Shown here: in pieces, positions 1-10,325 of the stretch
Numbering within the stretch: the stretch's first letter is position 1
How the letters are laid out: every line of letters begins with the position of its first letter
From: Drosophila persimilis
Lineage: Eukaryota; Arthropoda; Insecta; Diptera; Drosophilidae
DNA: 64,000 bases
Assembly: GCF_003286085.1 (NCBI RefSeq)
Contig: NW_020825289.1
Span: 2,170,001 to 2,234,000 of the forward strand
Direction: 5' to 3'
Translations under genes and position numbers: made by a program
The notes under the pieces: model-generated
Told to the model about the DNA's origin: nothing
Databases searched by the model: none
The model's input: only the letters and a program-made list of their open reading frames with translations

Positions 1-7
1 GGGTGGC

Positions 8-1024
8 CTATGGCTGGGTGCACGCCCCCGACACGATCCATCCAAAAACGGTGCTCTGGGCCACCGGCAGGCCGTCCTCACGCGCAAGGAACCCGGGCTG
101 GATCACCTTCGGGTAGACATCTGCTCCCAAGATGAGCGAGATTGTCGCCGGTCGATGGAATTGTTCATCGGCAAGCCTCAGGTCACCGAAACGCGCCCGC
201 ACGGAATCGCTCAGCTGTCGGATAGGCGTGCGGATGCGCACACGGGGCTCGACCTTGAGCATCGTTTCCAACTGGAAGTCGCCCATTTTGGCGCGGATCA
301 CCGCCGTACACACTTTCTCGTCCCCCACACAAGTGGTGGGCAACTTGAAGGCGCTGGCCAAGGATTCGTCAATACAGCTCACCGGCGTGCATGGGTCGAT
401 GAGCTCCGCCGTCTCGAAGTTTTTGGAGCCCGTATCCAAGACCACCAGCGCCGTCGGGAGGATGATGAGGCTTCGATGTTGTAGAAGTGAGTCGACGGAT
501 GGTGCCGGGGTCCCTGCCACGGGGCGGCTCACGGGGAGACGAGGGCGGCGGTCAGCGTGGGCCGACGTGGATGGCGACGATGCAGCCGAGGCTGTGCGGG
601 CTGGACGCCGAGGTCGGCGTTTGACGTGGGGCGCTGTAGATGGCGACGATGTTCCTGAGGCCGAGCGGACTGGACGCCGAGGACGGTGTCTGACGTGGGG
701 CGCTGTAGGTGGCGACGATGCTCGTGAGGCCGAGCGGACTGGACGACAAGACGAGGGTATGTGGAGTAGAGTGTGGTGGTTTTTGCCACACTCCCGGCAC
801 AGCCCGCCACTGCGACAATCCTGGCCGGAGGGTTGGTGGGCCAGGCAGTTCCCGCAATATTTGTTAATGAGGACAGCTCGGAGTCTCTTCTCAGGGCTCA
901 GGCTAAGGAAATGGTAACAGGTCCGCAGCGGATGAACTCCTCGGCAGACCCGGCAACGGTACGAGTTGATCCCTCGATCACGACGGCTCTCCGTGATGCG
1001 GCTGGCGCGGATCCGTGGGGCCAT
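8..1024 (-). CDS. Intact extra ORF (338 aa): zinc knuckles plus protease-like domain, downstream of integrase
   Basis: An uninterrupted ATG-to-TAG reading frame lies 88 bp past the integrase stop, in the position an env gene takes in some BEL elements. About residues 23-90 hold BEL gag-like Cys/His knuckles: CRVC, then CGNC, then CREC followed by HHTLLH. Residues about 90-165 are an Arg/Ser/Pro-rich linker built of three 23-residue repeats. The C-terminal half resembles the DUF1758 retropepsin region, with a late GADVYP motif and FGWIVSG ending. The expected Asp-x-Gly active site reads LIDPCTPVSC, so the glycine is replaced and protease activity is doubtful. It has no signal peptide or membrane segment, so it is not an envelope. 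It duplicates a module already present in this element's gag-pol. Function unknown. It is the only long unbroken frame in BEL-A. Confidence 0.7.
   Translation of the reverse strand: MAPRIRASRITESRRDRGINSYRCRVCRGVHPLRTCYHFLSLSPEKRLRAVLINKYCGNCLAHQPSGQDCRSGGLCRECGKNHHTLLHIPSSCRPVRSASRASSPPTAPHVRHRPRRPVRSASGTSSPSTAPHVKRRPRRPARTASAASSPSTSAHADRRPRLPVSRPVAGTPAPSVDSLLQHRSLIILPTALVVLDTGSKNFETAELIDPCTPVSCIDESLASAFKLPTTCVGDEKVCTAVIRAKMGDFQLETMLKVEPRVRIRTPIRQLSDSVRARFGDLRLADEQFHRPATISLILGADVYPKVIQPGFLAREDGLPVAQSTVFGWIVSGACTQP
533..739. repeat. 3 x 69 bp in-frame tandem repeat
   Basis: Three units start at about 533, 602 and 671. The last two are very similar and the first is more diverged. 69 bp equals 23 codons, so repeat number can change without shifting the frame of the ORF at 8-1024. 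Confidence 0.75.
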
Positions 1025-1111
1025 GTCTGGATGAGGATGGAACTAGGATGGAATAGAGAAGTCGAAGAAGTATTAGTGCGGAGCTGTGAATGGGACAAGT
1101 GCACACTCACG

Positions 1112-2504
1112 TTATTGTTGGATGGAACCACGGGGTTCTACTGGCAGGAGAACGACCTTTACAACCGGTCTCTTGAGGGTACCGCGGGCAGTAAGGATAT
1201 CCACCACACGGACCCTGTCGTCGGCACCGGGATACACGGAATTTATCCTTCCGAGCCGCCATTCGTTGGACGGCAGGTTATCCTCTTTAATGACCACCAT
1301 ATCGCCAACCTGCAGATTTGGCGTCGGCGTCTGACACTTAGCTTGGGGAGCTACTTGAGGTATTCCTCCTTCCACCTTTGACAGATTTGTTGGTTGAGGG
1401 CCTTCAAATGCTGCCACCGATTTATGATCGACGGAAGGTTCCCCTTGTTTCAGGTTCGGCCATTAAGGGTCCCCCAATAAGGAAGTGCCCGGGAGTGAGA
1501 CTAGGAACTCCGTTGGATCGTCGGACATCAGTGAGAGTGGCCTGGAATTGAGACACGCTTCGATCTTCGCGAGCAGCATAGAAAGCTCTTTTATCGTATA
1601 CCTCCGAGTGGACGTGGCCTTGTAGAAGAGAGTTTTGAAACTCTTCACTCCGGCTTCCCATAGACCTCCCATATGTGGAGCTCCTGGTGGGATGAAGCGC
1701 CACGAAGCCCGCTGATGGCCATACGCATCAGTCACCGAGTCCTTAAACGCGTCAAGGAAGTCATTGGAAAGCAGGGTTGCTGCACCAACGAATGTTTTTC
1801 CATTATCTGAATGGATACGCTGTGGACATCCGCGCCTTGCGACGAACCGAGCGAAAGTGGCGAGAAATTTTTCGGTGGTAAGGTCGGACGTGGGTTCTAA
1901 ATGTATCGCCTTTGTGGAAAAGCACACGAATACGCACACATACCCCTTCGTGATCAGACATGCTCTCCCTGTATAGTTCCGTATTTCAAAAGGACCCGCG
2001 TGATCAATCCCTGTATGCGTAAACGGTCTGGAAAAGGACGACCGCTCGGTTGGAAGATCTCCCATCATTTGGGTTTGCAATCTCCTTTTGTGAATAACGC
2101 AGACCTTGCAGGAATTCACAAACCCCTCACAAGCCTTTGAACCTTTGGAATCCAATACTTTGATCGAATGAGGCGCACCATCAATTGGTTGCCGCCATGA
2201 AGAGTTATCCGGTATGTAAATTGCGCGAGAAGGCGAGACAATCGACAATTATATGGGAGAATGATTGGATGTCGTTCGTCGTATCTTAGCACTTCAGAGC
2301 CTGCGACACGGCCGCATGCTCTGATCAACCCATGGCGGTCTAGGAAAGGGTTCATGTTCAGGATAGAACTTGACCTTGGCGTTGGCCGCTTACCGTTTAG
2401 GAAGCGATACTCCTCGGGGTATTCTCTACGCTGCGTCTCTAGGATAAGAGTTTTTTCAGCTTCGGTAATTTCGCCGCTCGTAAGATGGCCCTTTTGCGCG
2501 GTGG
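1112..2504 (-). pseudogene. pol: BEL-A integrase with C-terminal DUF5641-type module
   Basis: Reading right to left: the N-terminal zinc-binding region (about 2355-2116, LHGG retained, CKVC pair near 2120), the catalytic core (about 2110-1463) and the C-terminal module (1417-1112, with the GDMVVIKEDNLPSNEW signature). The DDE residues are visible in GIDHAGPF, HSDNGKTF and LWEAGVKSF. The core frame ends near 1463 and the C-terminal module lies in another frame, so at least two frameshifts separate the parts. Transfer of the element DNA into chromosomes would be the role; this copy cannot make the whole protein. Confidence 0.82.
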
Positions 2505-3623
2505 CTAACTTCCGGCAGCGCTTGGTAAAGCGCAGGATATATGCTCGGACTCGTAGAGCTCTCTCCAGATTGGAGAATCGTTCGAGGAAGTCTTCGGCTG
2601 GGTTGAAGACGCTGCTCTAAGGTCATTAAGCGGCCATTGATCTCGGCCGCTCTGCAGCCAAGTTGGTCCGTGCCTCCAGAGCTGGCTATCCACCAACTCC
2701 TGTAACGGCACGCCTCTGCTGGCTAAGTCCGCGGGGTTCTGTTCGGATGGAACGTGGCACCACTTCTCAATATCGGTCGCTTGAGATATCCTAGTCACTC
2801 GGTTGGCCACGAACGTGGTCCAGTGACACGCGGACTTTGCCAGCCAGGCGAGGACTATGGTAGAATCGGTCCAGCAATAGCAGCTCGTACTTGATGTTGG
2901 CATATTCGGCAGGATAGCCGCCGCCATTTCGGACAAAAGCACTGCCCCGCAAAGCTCTAACAGGGGGAGCGACACGGTTTTCACGGGTGCGACTCGCGTT
3001 TTCGCTGTGAGAAGCTGCACCTCGACCAAACGGTCAACCTCAATGCGCACGTAGATGGCAGCACCGTAAGCCTTCTCGGATGCATCGCAGAACCCATGAT
3101 GTTCGACTTTTACCGCTGGCCGGGAGCCGACCCATCTTGGAATATGGATTTGGTCGAGAGCGGAGTGGCTCCGCAGGAAACTTTGCCAGCTCTGGCGCAT
3201 CTCGCTTGGAAGCTCATCGTCCCATCCCAGGTCCTGCAACCAGATTTCTTGCATGAAGATCTTGGACCGGACAATGAATGGGGCCAATGAATCGGTGTAG
3301 TCGCGGATGTGTCCCTCCTTGTTTCGAAATAATATTCGGTGGAAAGGGGTGTGTTTCGGGTCAACCCAAATTTGGCGATACATTTTGGTGATGTCCGCGT
3401 TGAAAACGTAGCGGAAATAACGCCACTTTAGGATCTGGAGGGTCAAGTCAGATTGGAGGACCGGGCCGGCGTTCAGAAGATCATTCAAACTCACACCGTT
3501 GGTCGACGGGCTGGATGCGTTAAATACCAAACGGACCTTCGTGGAAGTGCTCTCAGGCTTGAAGACAGCGTGGTGCGGAAGGTAGTGGGTTGAGGACCCA
3601 TGAGTCGGAGGAACTTCTGTCAC
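2505..3623 (-). pseudogene. pol: BEL-A reverse transcriptase/RNase H, catalytic core deleted
   Basis: The frame opens with RT fingers motifs (YLPHHAVFKPES, VRLVFNASS, FNADITKMYRQI). After FRNKEGHIRDYTDS it jumps straight to the post-catalytic connection (LAPFIVRSKIFMQEIW). The palm with the YxDD box is therefore missing by an in-frame deletion of many tens of residues. RNase H follows and keeps HGFCDASEKAYG, the LELCGA glutamate and the WTDSTIVLAW aspartate, ending in NPADLASRG. Despite being one open frame of 372 codons it cannot polymerise. Confidence 0.82.
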
Positions 3624-3626
3624 ATG

Positions 3627-4539
3627 TTAAAGCTCTAGGTATTCTTGGATCACGGTGTCGTACTGCTCTTGTAGGGGACCGTTTGTTGCCCTTGAATACC
3701 CCAGATCTGATCCGAGATGATCTGGGTCGCGAAACGGTAACGTGACGACGTATTTCCCGCTTGGCGTTCTTGACGTAGTTCGGAAGAAATTTCTTTCGCA
3801 GTACGAATCCGGCTCGCTTTCTATTTTAGTAGGAATGTCCTCCACCTCCCAAAACTTTGTGAGGAGTTTGTCTAACGGAGTCTCTAGCTCGGTGAAAATT
3901 TGCGTGGAGAAGGATGCGACCCTGCCTTGCACCGTGTTTGGCACTGGGCCTGTAAGAACCCATCCGAAAATTGTTTCCTGTCCGAGGAGAGATCCACAGA
4001 TGTTCGTCTGTGAGCCGCTCAAGAGGATGGATGGAAGGATGTCGGCACCAATCAGGACATCTATTTGTGTCCGTAAAATGTACAAAAATTTCGTAAAATG
4101 TCGGGTCTGCCCATGGTAGGTTCGGCAAGTCTCGCAACGAGTGTTGCGGGATCGGATGGGAGGGAAGGCTGCCTGATAGTTCCGGCAGGACATAGGCTGT
4201 GGCGTCCAATTGTAAGCCCGGCTTAGTCGGGGAACGGATGGAAAAATGGCAGAGTTTCTTGGACTGAGCGGATATTGTCTGATTGAGGCCCGAGACCTGT
4301 GCCTGTGCGAGTCGGAATGGCAACTTAATGATCTGGAAGAGACGTTCCGTAATGAACGTCGCCTCGGAACCCGGGTCGATTAGAGCGCTGGCGCGAAAAT
4401 TTGTCCCCAAGTGACAAATATTAATAATAGCCGTGCCTAGGAGTACCGCCCTCTTGCCGGAGGCGAAATAGTTCTGAACGCTAGGCTGAGCTTCGGCAGG
4501 AGTCGGAAGTGGTACGGAATTGGGCACGGATTGGCTGGA
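3627..4539 (-). pseudogene. pol: BEL-A DUF1758-type aspartic protease and protease-RT linker
   Basis: The protease active-site strand reads SALIDPGSEATFI, with DPG where retropepsins usually have D(S/T)G. It is followed by a VLIGADILPS motif and FGWVLTGPV, both typical of the BEL protease C-terminus. The linker toward RT contains LLTKFWEVEDIP and YVVTLPFRDPD, also typical of BEL pol. A frame change near 4190 separates the N-terminal half (continuous with gag) from the C-terminal half, and a stop precedes the RT at about 3625. Confidence 0.75.
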
Positions 4540-6004
4540 AACTGGAGTGCCACGGTGCAGCAGCGTATGATGCCGGTCTCCACACGTGTTGCAGTTGTGG
4601 GCACTTTGGCATTCACGAATCTGGTGACCTTTTGCGAAACAGTTTAAGAAAAGCTTTTTTTGCTTAATATAGCTGGAGCGAGCATCAGGTCTCATCTGAA
4701 GGAATTGAGGGCATACCCGGATCGGATGGTTCTCTTTGGAGCAAAGATCACACGTTCTCCGCTTCGGATCCACAGTTGTTCCGAACGAGTGAACCCGCCT
4801 TGCAACAGGGCTCCCTTGGGAACGGAATGGGTTGGGATTGCCCTTTGAACTCTCTGACATGGGTAGACTCGCCCTGGAGTGGGCCTGAGTCTCCATGCCT
4901 GGATGGCCGTCCTCGGTCACCTCGAGAGAAAGGTACCGCTCCGCCAGGAACTTGTCCATAGCGTGCCAGGTGGGAATTTCGGACTTGTGTGTCACGGACT
5001 GCTCCCAAAGCTCCAAAGTCGCTTTCGGCAACTTCGCGGATATGAGGTACACTAACACTCCGTCAGCGAAAATGCTGTCTGTGGAGACCTCGGAGTGGTT
5101 GAGTGTCGCAAGGCACTAGTGGACGGCCCTATGAAGCTCTTTTAGCGCTGCAGCTGACTCGGTGCGGATTTGGGGCAGACTGAAAAGGATCTTCAGCTGG
5201 GCTTTGAGTATCAGCCTCTTGTTCTGGAAACGCTCACGGTGGGCGCTCCGTGCGGACGCGAACCCTTCGTTAGTGAGTGGAGCCTGTGCCACTATGTCGT
5301 GGGCCTCACCGCTTGTTTTTTTGTTGAGGTGGAACAGTTTTTCTACTGGAGCCAACCTTGGGTTTTCTATGTAGATGGCGGTGAACAGGTCTCGGAACGT
5401 GGGCCACTGCTTGCAGTCCCCAATAAAAACTTCAGTGTCACATGGAGGAAGACTGCAACCGCCGGAAGTCGGCACTTGAATGGCCAGTTGAGGCGTGTGA
5501 GGAACCGTCGGGGGTTCGAGCTGATCGTTCAGTTCGGCAAGGCATTGCGCGTAGACCGCGTAGCAGTCATCGTACATCCCCTGGACGTCAGCTACCTTCT
5601 CTGGATCTACTTCCGTTATCGCCTCCACACAGGCCTCGAACTCCGCGTCCACCTTCGCCCACAGGCTTCAGAGTTGATCTCGATGGACTTGGGAGAGCGA
5701 GCGGGTTGGTGTGCTAGCATCAGGAGCGCTGAGCTTCTGAGCTTGCAGCCAAGGCAAACTAAGACCGTGCGGAACTGGCGGCCGATTGGGCCATAGTGCT
5801 CGGAACCGTACGAGGGACGACCGAGGGGAGCAACAAGGCCTCAAAGGCATGTGGTGTGTGAGCCCTGGACGTGGTCGGACCACGCTCACCTGGGGCCGGA
5901 CGGGAAGGTGTGGGCGTAGTGATTGAGCCGTTGGAGCTGGGTGCATGGGTCAAACTCAGCGAACTCACCTGCTTCTTGCGAGATTTCTTCTCACCAGTGG
6001 GCAT
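4540..6004 (-). pseudogene. gag: BEL-A gag
   Basis: A Lys/Ser-rich N-terminus begins at the ATG at 6004. The DUF1759-type capsid region (FIGDCKQWPTFRDLF, KLFHLN, FQNKRLILKAQLKIL) lies at about 5400-5150. The nucleocapsid knuckles are CDLC, a Cys/His pair, then CNTCGDRHHTLLH at about 4760-4560. Lesions: a frameshift near 5900-5940, an in-frame TGA at about 5668 and an in-frame TAG at 5116-5118; the same frame resumes cleanly after each stop. Gag would package element RNA into virus-like particles. Confidence 0.75.
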
Positions 6005-6289
6005 GGTTGGCTGATGGTTTTGCGATAACGCGTATCAGAGTCGCAAAGCAGGTGAGCGGAAATGGAGAAGTGGAAGTTTTGAACGACGAACCGTGGATAT
6101 GTGGCCTTGGTGGAATTTATCGCGAGTATAGTAGACGTCGGGCACCGTTGCCGGAATATACAAATATAAAATACTACGATCAAATAAAAAAAAATGTCCA
6201 ACCAAGAGCGACTAATGAGCAATGATATTGATGCACAAGGTACCCCTATATAGAGTCGGTTGCAAAACGAACGTTGAAAACAATATACC
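6005..6289. other. BEL-A leader/flank, boundary unresolved
   Basis: About 285 bp lie between the BEL-A gag ATG and the BEL-B LTR. It should hold the BEL-A leader and possibly part of its 5' LTR on the minus strand. I could not identify TG/CA ends or a primer site. No convincing gene is visible. Confidence 0.4.
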
Positions 6290-6820
6290 TGTTAAGACCT
6301 TAAAAGAAAAGTCTAGACATTTGCGAGTTGAGTTGTAAATTCAAACTAAATTTTATTCTAAAATCAGAGCCTTACATGTGATTTGACAATGAGGTAGGAG
6401 GTACAATTTGGTAGTCTATAATTATCGTTAGACCTACGCAGAGGATACACTTCACTGATGGTGTCTATTTGAGTACATGCTTACATTAGTTTTATTTTAG
6501 GACCGCATTTGTTAAGTGTTTTCTCCACTTGTGTTTTGTTGTCGTATTAATGGGTTACAGATCTCTGTTTACACCAGTGCAGTCATAACTTGTCTACTTT
6601 ATGTGATTTCTTTAGAGTTCGGTGTTGTTACATGAGTGAATGTGTACAATAATCTATTTATGTTTAAACATTCTGCAAGGGGCCGAAAGTGGCATTGTAT
6701 TGACGACAATATGTTCATGTTTGAACATTCTGCAAAGGGCCGAAAGTGGCATTGTTTTGTATTTTGATTCTTGTGAACCTTTTTGTGTAAATTTTCTTTA
6801 TAGCTATAATTACAAGTACA
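6290..6820 (-). repeat. BEL-B 3' LTR
   Basis: It starts TGTTAAGACC at 6290 and matches 13195-13633 with scattered substitutions. The right end is set by the last TGT/ACA-compatible position before the env stop (6826-6828) and is approximate because the partner LTR is truncated. It contains a spaced 38 bp duplication at 6661-6698 and 6718-6755. Confidence 0.7.
6661..6755. repeat. Spaced 38 bp direct duplication inside the BEL-B LTR
   Basis: Two near-identical 38 bp units, 6661-6698 and 6718-6755, share the core GGCCGAAAGTGGCATTGT. The 5' LTR copy keeps the first unit at about 13566-13603 and is cut at the start of the second. Confidence 0.75.
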
Positions 6821-6825
6821 GATAA

Positions 6826-7314
6826 TCATTTACAGTCAGTTACAGTGGGTAGGTAGGTAAGTGCTATCGTTTGCAGTCTTCGTGCTACTTTAATTCTTCT
6901 TACGGCATAGATTATTAATATTATCATTATTATGATTCCGATAATCAAGGCCGCATGTCCAGATACATGATGGAACTTAAGTCCTTTTAAGTCATGATGA
7001 CCTTCTTTTAACAATTTCGTTTCTAACTTATGCATTTCTTCTGAATGGTTAATTAATGGTACTGTTAATGGATTCCAAACAATTTTTGGTATTTTGCTTA
7101 TATTACTTATATAAAAGGATGAAATTGGCTCGTAGCTTTCTGTTTGAATACTGTGATGAGGTACTAGTATTTTATAATCGGTTCGCACAGTACGACCATG
7201 TATTATTGTTAAAATTCCTTGTTGCGGAAGATCAATTAGTTCTTGATTTGAGTTACTACATTGAATTCTAGCATTAGTGTTTACTGAAACTTTGAAGAGC
7301 CAACTAATCTGCAT
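6826..7314 (-). pseudogene. env: BEL-B env C-terminal (transmembrane subunit) remnant, 162 aa
   Basis: The ATG frame lies just downstream of the integrase and ends next to the 3' LTR. Near the C-terminus, after an amphipathic stretch (MHKLETKLL), there is a single long hydrophobic span (AALIIGIIIMIILIIYAV) followed at once by a basic stop-transfer run (RRIKVARR) and a short tail. That is the layout of a retroviral-type TM subunit. There is no signal peptide or surface subunit, so most of env is deleted or lies in broken frames. The role would have been membrane fusion; this remnant cannot do it. Confidence 0.6.
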
Positions 7315-7372
7315 TTCTAATTCGACACAAAATTATCTTGTCTCTGCTATCTTCCTATACACGCAATTTGAA

Positions 7373-8613
7373 TTACCTTTTACTACTACGAGTACTTCTG
7401 GTCTCTTTTGGAGTCATTCCTGAGTCTTGCCCTTCTGACTCAATTCCAGCTAATGGACAAATTTTAGTTATAGGTCGTTTTAACAACCCGTCTTGATGTT
7501 TTATAGTTACTACGCTGACTCTATCGTACCTACCTTTATGTATTTCTTCTATTTTTCCCAAGGGCCATCTAGCTGGGTGACAGGTTTCATATTTTATTAA
7601 TACAATCTGTCCTGTTTTAATATTCTGCATTCCTATTTTCCATTTATTTCTTTGTTGCAGTGTGTGCAAATAATCTTCTTTCCATTTAATCCAAAATTCT
7701 CTTTTCATTTTCTGAATTAATCTCCATCTATCCAGATTCCCGATTTTTTCCTCTGAAATTGTCTCAATCGGGCCAAATATTGGCCTTCCAATTATAAAAT
7801 GACCTGGTGTTATTATATCCAGATCGTATATACAAAAGGCGTGAATTTAGTACCGCTTCAATTTGACATAATAGAGTTGACATTTCCTCATAGGTTAAAT
7901 TATTGTCCCCAATTACCCTTTTTAAGTGATAGTTCACTGATTTTACCCCAGCTTCCCAAATACCTCCGAAGTGAGATCCTGCCGGGGGAATAAAATGCCA
8001 CTCGATCTGTTCTCTTTCTAATATTGGAACCACTTTTATGTTGTCTTTGAGGGCTTTTCGGTATTCCTCGTCTAATTTGCGCGAAGCTCCCACAAAGTTA
8101 GTTCCATTATCGGAAAAAATTTTTGCACATTTTCCTCTTCTTGAAAAAAATCTTCTAAGTGCAGCTAGAAATGCATCTGAAGTAAGATCGCTGACTACTT
8201 CCAAATGAATAGCTTTTGTCGCCATGCATACGGCAATATATCCCTTATAGGATTTCTGCCCCCGGTTTTTAGAGCATCGGATATGGTAAGGCCCGGCGAA
8301 GTCTACACCTGTATTTGTAAACGGGTGCGACATTGTAGCTCTGTGTTTCGGCAGATTTCCCATAATTTGTTCTGCAGTATTCTGTCGATACCTAGCACAG
8401 TTTTTTCTTTAAGCAATTTCTTAGCCCAAATATCCAAAACTTTCGCTGGATATAGTTTCGCATCAGATTAATTTCACCGTGCAATGTTTCTTTATGTGCA
8501 TTCTTGATAATTAAAGACGTCAAGTGACACTTATCTAAAATCAAGGGATGTTTAACCTCAAATTCCGCGTTGGAGTTTTGCCAACCTTTTTTTTTACCTC
8601 CAGCTCGTAACAA
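7373..8613 (-). pseudogene. pol: BEL-B integrase
   Basis: Parts in order: N-terminal zinc region (8613-8392, HKETLHGEINLM), catalytic core (8363-7764) and C-terminal DUF5641-type module (7708-7373). Catalytic residues are visible in GVDFAGPY, FSDNGTNF and IWEAGVKS. The three parts are in different frames: a break falls near 8390-8360 and another near 7760, where the core tail (after VLNSRLL) goes out of frame. The tail after the module is Ser/Thr/Arg-rich. Confidence 0.82.
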
Positions 8614-8639
8614 TCCGTCTTTATCTAAGAACGGATTTA

Positions 8640-8725
8640 AGCTTAATAGTTAATTTTTTTTTCTATTTCCTTTTTATTAATTATTTATTTTATTTATTTA
8701 TTTATTTTTATTTATTAATTAGGCT
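8640..8725. repeat. AT-rich TTTA/ATTT simple-repeat block within pol
   Basis: Almost pure A/T sequence with repeated TTTATT steps interrupts the RNase H-integrase linker of BEL-B. Recognisable linker coding (GPQWLAKSKEHWP) resumes to its right at about 8930-8870. Confidence 0.6.
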
Positions 8726-8730
8726 AGCTA

Positions 8731-10325
8731 TTTCGGAACCGAATTGGATAGCTTTTTGTTGTCAATACATATGCAATGACTCTTTCTAGTTTATGCATAC
8801 ACGAATATTTTTGTAATAATTCACAAAAAATGTTATGTTGTGCTCACAACTAATTTTTCTTCAATTTCCTCTTTTGGCCAATGTTCCTTAGATTTCGCCA
8901 ACCATTGAGGCCCTTTTCACCAAATCTTAAAATCTTTTAGCTTATCTGCACTAATGCCACATCTGCTGGATTGTCTTCAGTTCTAACGTGTCCCCATTTA
9001 ATTTCCTTAATTTTTCTTACTTCGTCAGTTCGACGCCTGATAAACTTGTCTTTATTGTCTCCATTCTTTATCCAGGCGAAAGTAATAGTAGAATCACTCC
9101 AGGCATAACACTCTACATAACTTCCAACCGCTACTTTCACCCGTTGAATTAATTTCGCCAGAAGATGTGCTGCACAAAGTTCTAATTTTGGAATAGTTTT
9201 CCGATCCTTCTTTGGATTAACTTTGCTTTTGCTGGCTATTATAATTGTAGAACTATCTACCTTGGCATACACTACGGCAGCATAAGCCTTTTCGGATGCA
9301 TCGGCAAACCCATGAATTAGCATCGACTTATTGTGCTGAGAATTTAGCCATCTCGGTATCCGAATGCTCTCTAACTCTGTTAAACTATTTTTAAACGAAT
9401 TCCATTCCCGAGTATCCTGTTCTAATAATTCTTCATCCCAATTTTTGTCTGCTAGCCAAAGTTTTTGAATAAACAATTTTCCGACAAGTGTCACTGGAGA
9501 CAACCAGCCTAAGGGGTCATATATCTTGGCTAAGGTAGATAATACTATTCTTTTGTTATTTTTCTTAATTGGTTCATAGTGGAAATTGAACCTAAACTCG
9601 TCTTTAACCGGTTCCCATTGTAGTCCTAATGTTTTGACGGATTCATTCTCCTCAATGGTTAATACTTTATTTTCTTGGTCATCTCTAATGCCTTCTATAA
9701 TTTCTGGGATATTTGTTATCCACTTTCTTAAGTTAAACCCAACCTTATTAAACTCCCGGGTAACTTCCTTTACATGCTTTTTAGCATCCAGTATCGTGTC
9801 GGCACCTGTCATCAGGTCGTCCATATAAAATATATGGATCAAATATTGTTGATCGTCTTTATCAACATTAATTTGCCGGTACATTTTTTCAATGTCCGCC
9901 GATATTACAAATGGCCATTTACGCCATTTCACCATAATATCGAAGATATCTTTTTGGACCCTAGGTCCAACCCACATGATATCATTTAAACTTTTATTGT
10001 TTGTGGTTTTTGCTGAAGCATCGAAAACCGCCCTCAGCTTTGTCGTTAGACTGGAATCTCTTATGACTCCTTGATGGGGTAAATAATATTTCCCATCTTC
10101 TTTGGACTCTACCATATGTCCTAAGTTTTTATATTCATGCATGAACTTTACATAATTTTCTTTTAATGTTTTATTATTGCTGAGCTTTCTTTCTAAACTA
10201 TAAAATCGCGCTATAGCTTGGTGTTTTGAATCTCCTAGATCCTTTTCTTTTTTAAATGGTATTTTAACCACATACCTACCATTCTCATCTCTTCTTGTTG
10301 TTTCCAAGAAATGCTCCTCGCACAC
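8731..10325 (-). pseudogene. pol: BEL-B reverse transcriptase/RNase H with in-frame palm deletion
   Basis: A single frame of 462 codons (10325-8937). RT motifs include YYLPHQGVIRDSS, LRAVFDASAK and ISADIEKMYRQINV. QQYLIHI then runs directly into FYMDDLMTGAD, so the catalytic YMDD box is present but about 60-70 residues normally between these motifs are gone. RNase H keeps HGFADASEKAYA, the LELCAAHLL glutamate and the WSDSTITFAW aspartate, and goes out of frame just after NPADVA. Linker sequence continues out of frame to about 8870. Confidence 0.82.

Larger units (their letters stand above)
1..6004 (-). mobile_element. BEL-A: degenerate BEL/Pao LTR retrotransposon
   Basis: On the minus strand this reads gag (from 6004), a DUF1758-type aspartic protease, RT, RNase H, integrase with its C-terminal module, then an extra ORF. 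That domain order and the Pao-type RNase H and integrase motifs place it in BEL/Pao. The internal region is broken in several places. The 3' LTR would lie left of base 1, and I could not define the 5' LTR in 6005-6289. It is GC-richer than the neighbouring BEL-B element. Confidence 0.85.

Noticed and set aside
132..917. Plus-strand ORF of 261 codons opposite the extra ORF of BEL-A
   Set aside because: It is a GC-rich antisense shadow of the real minus-strand frame with no family motifs.
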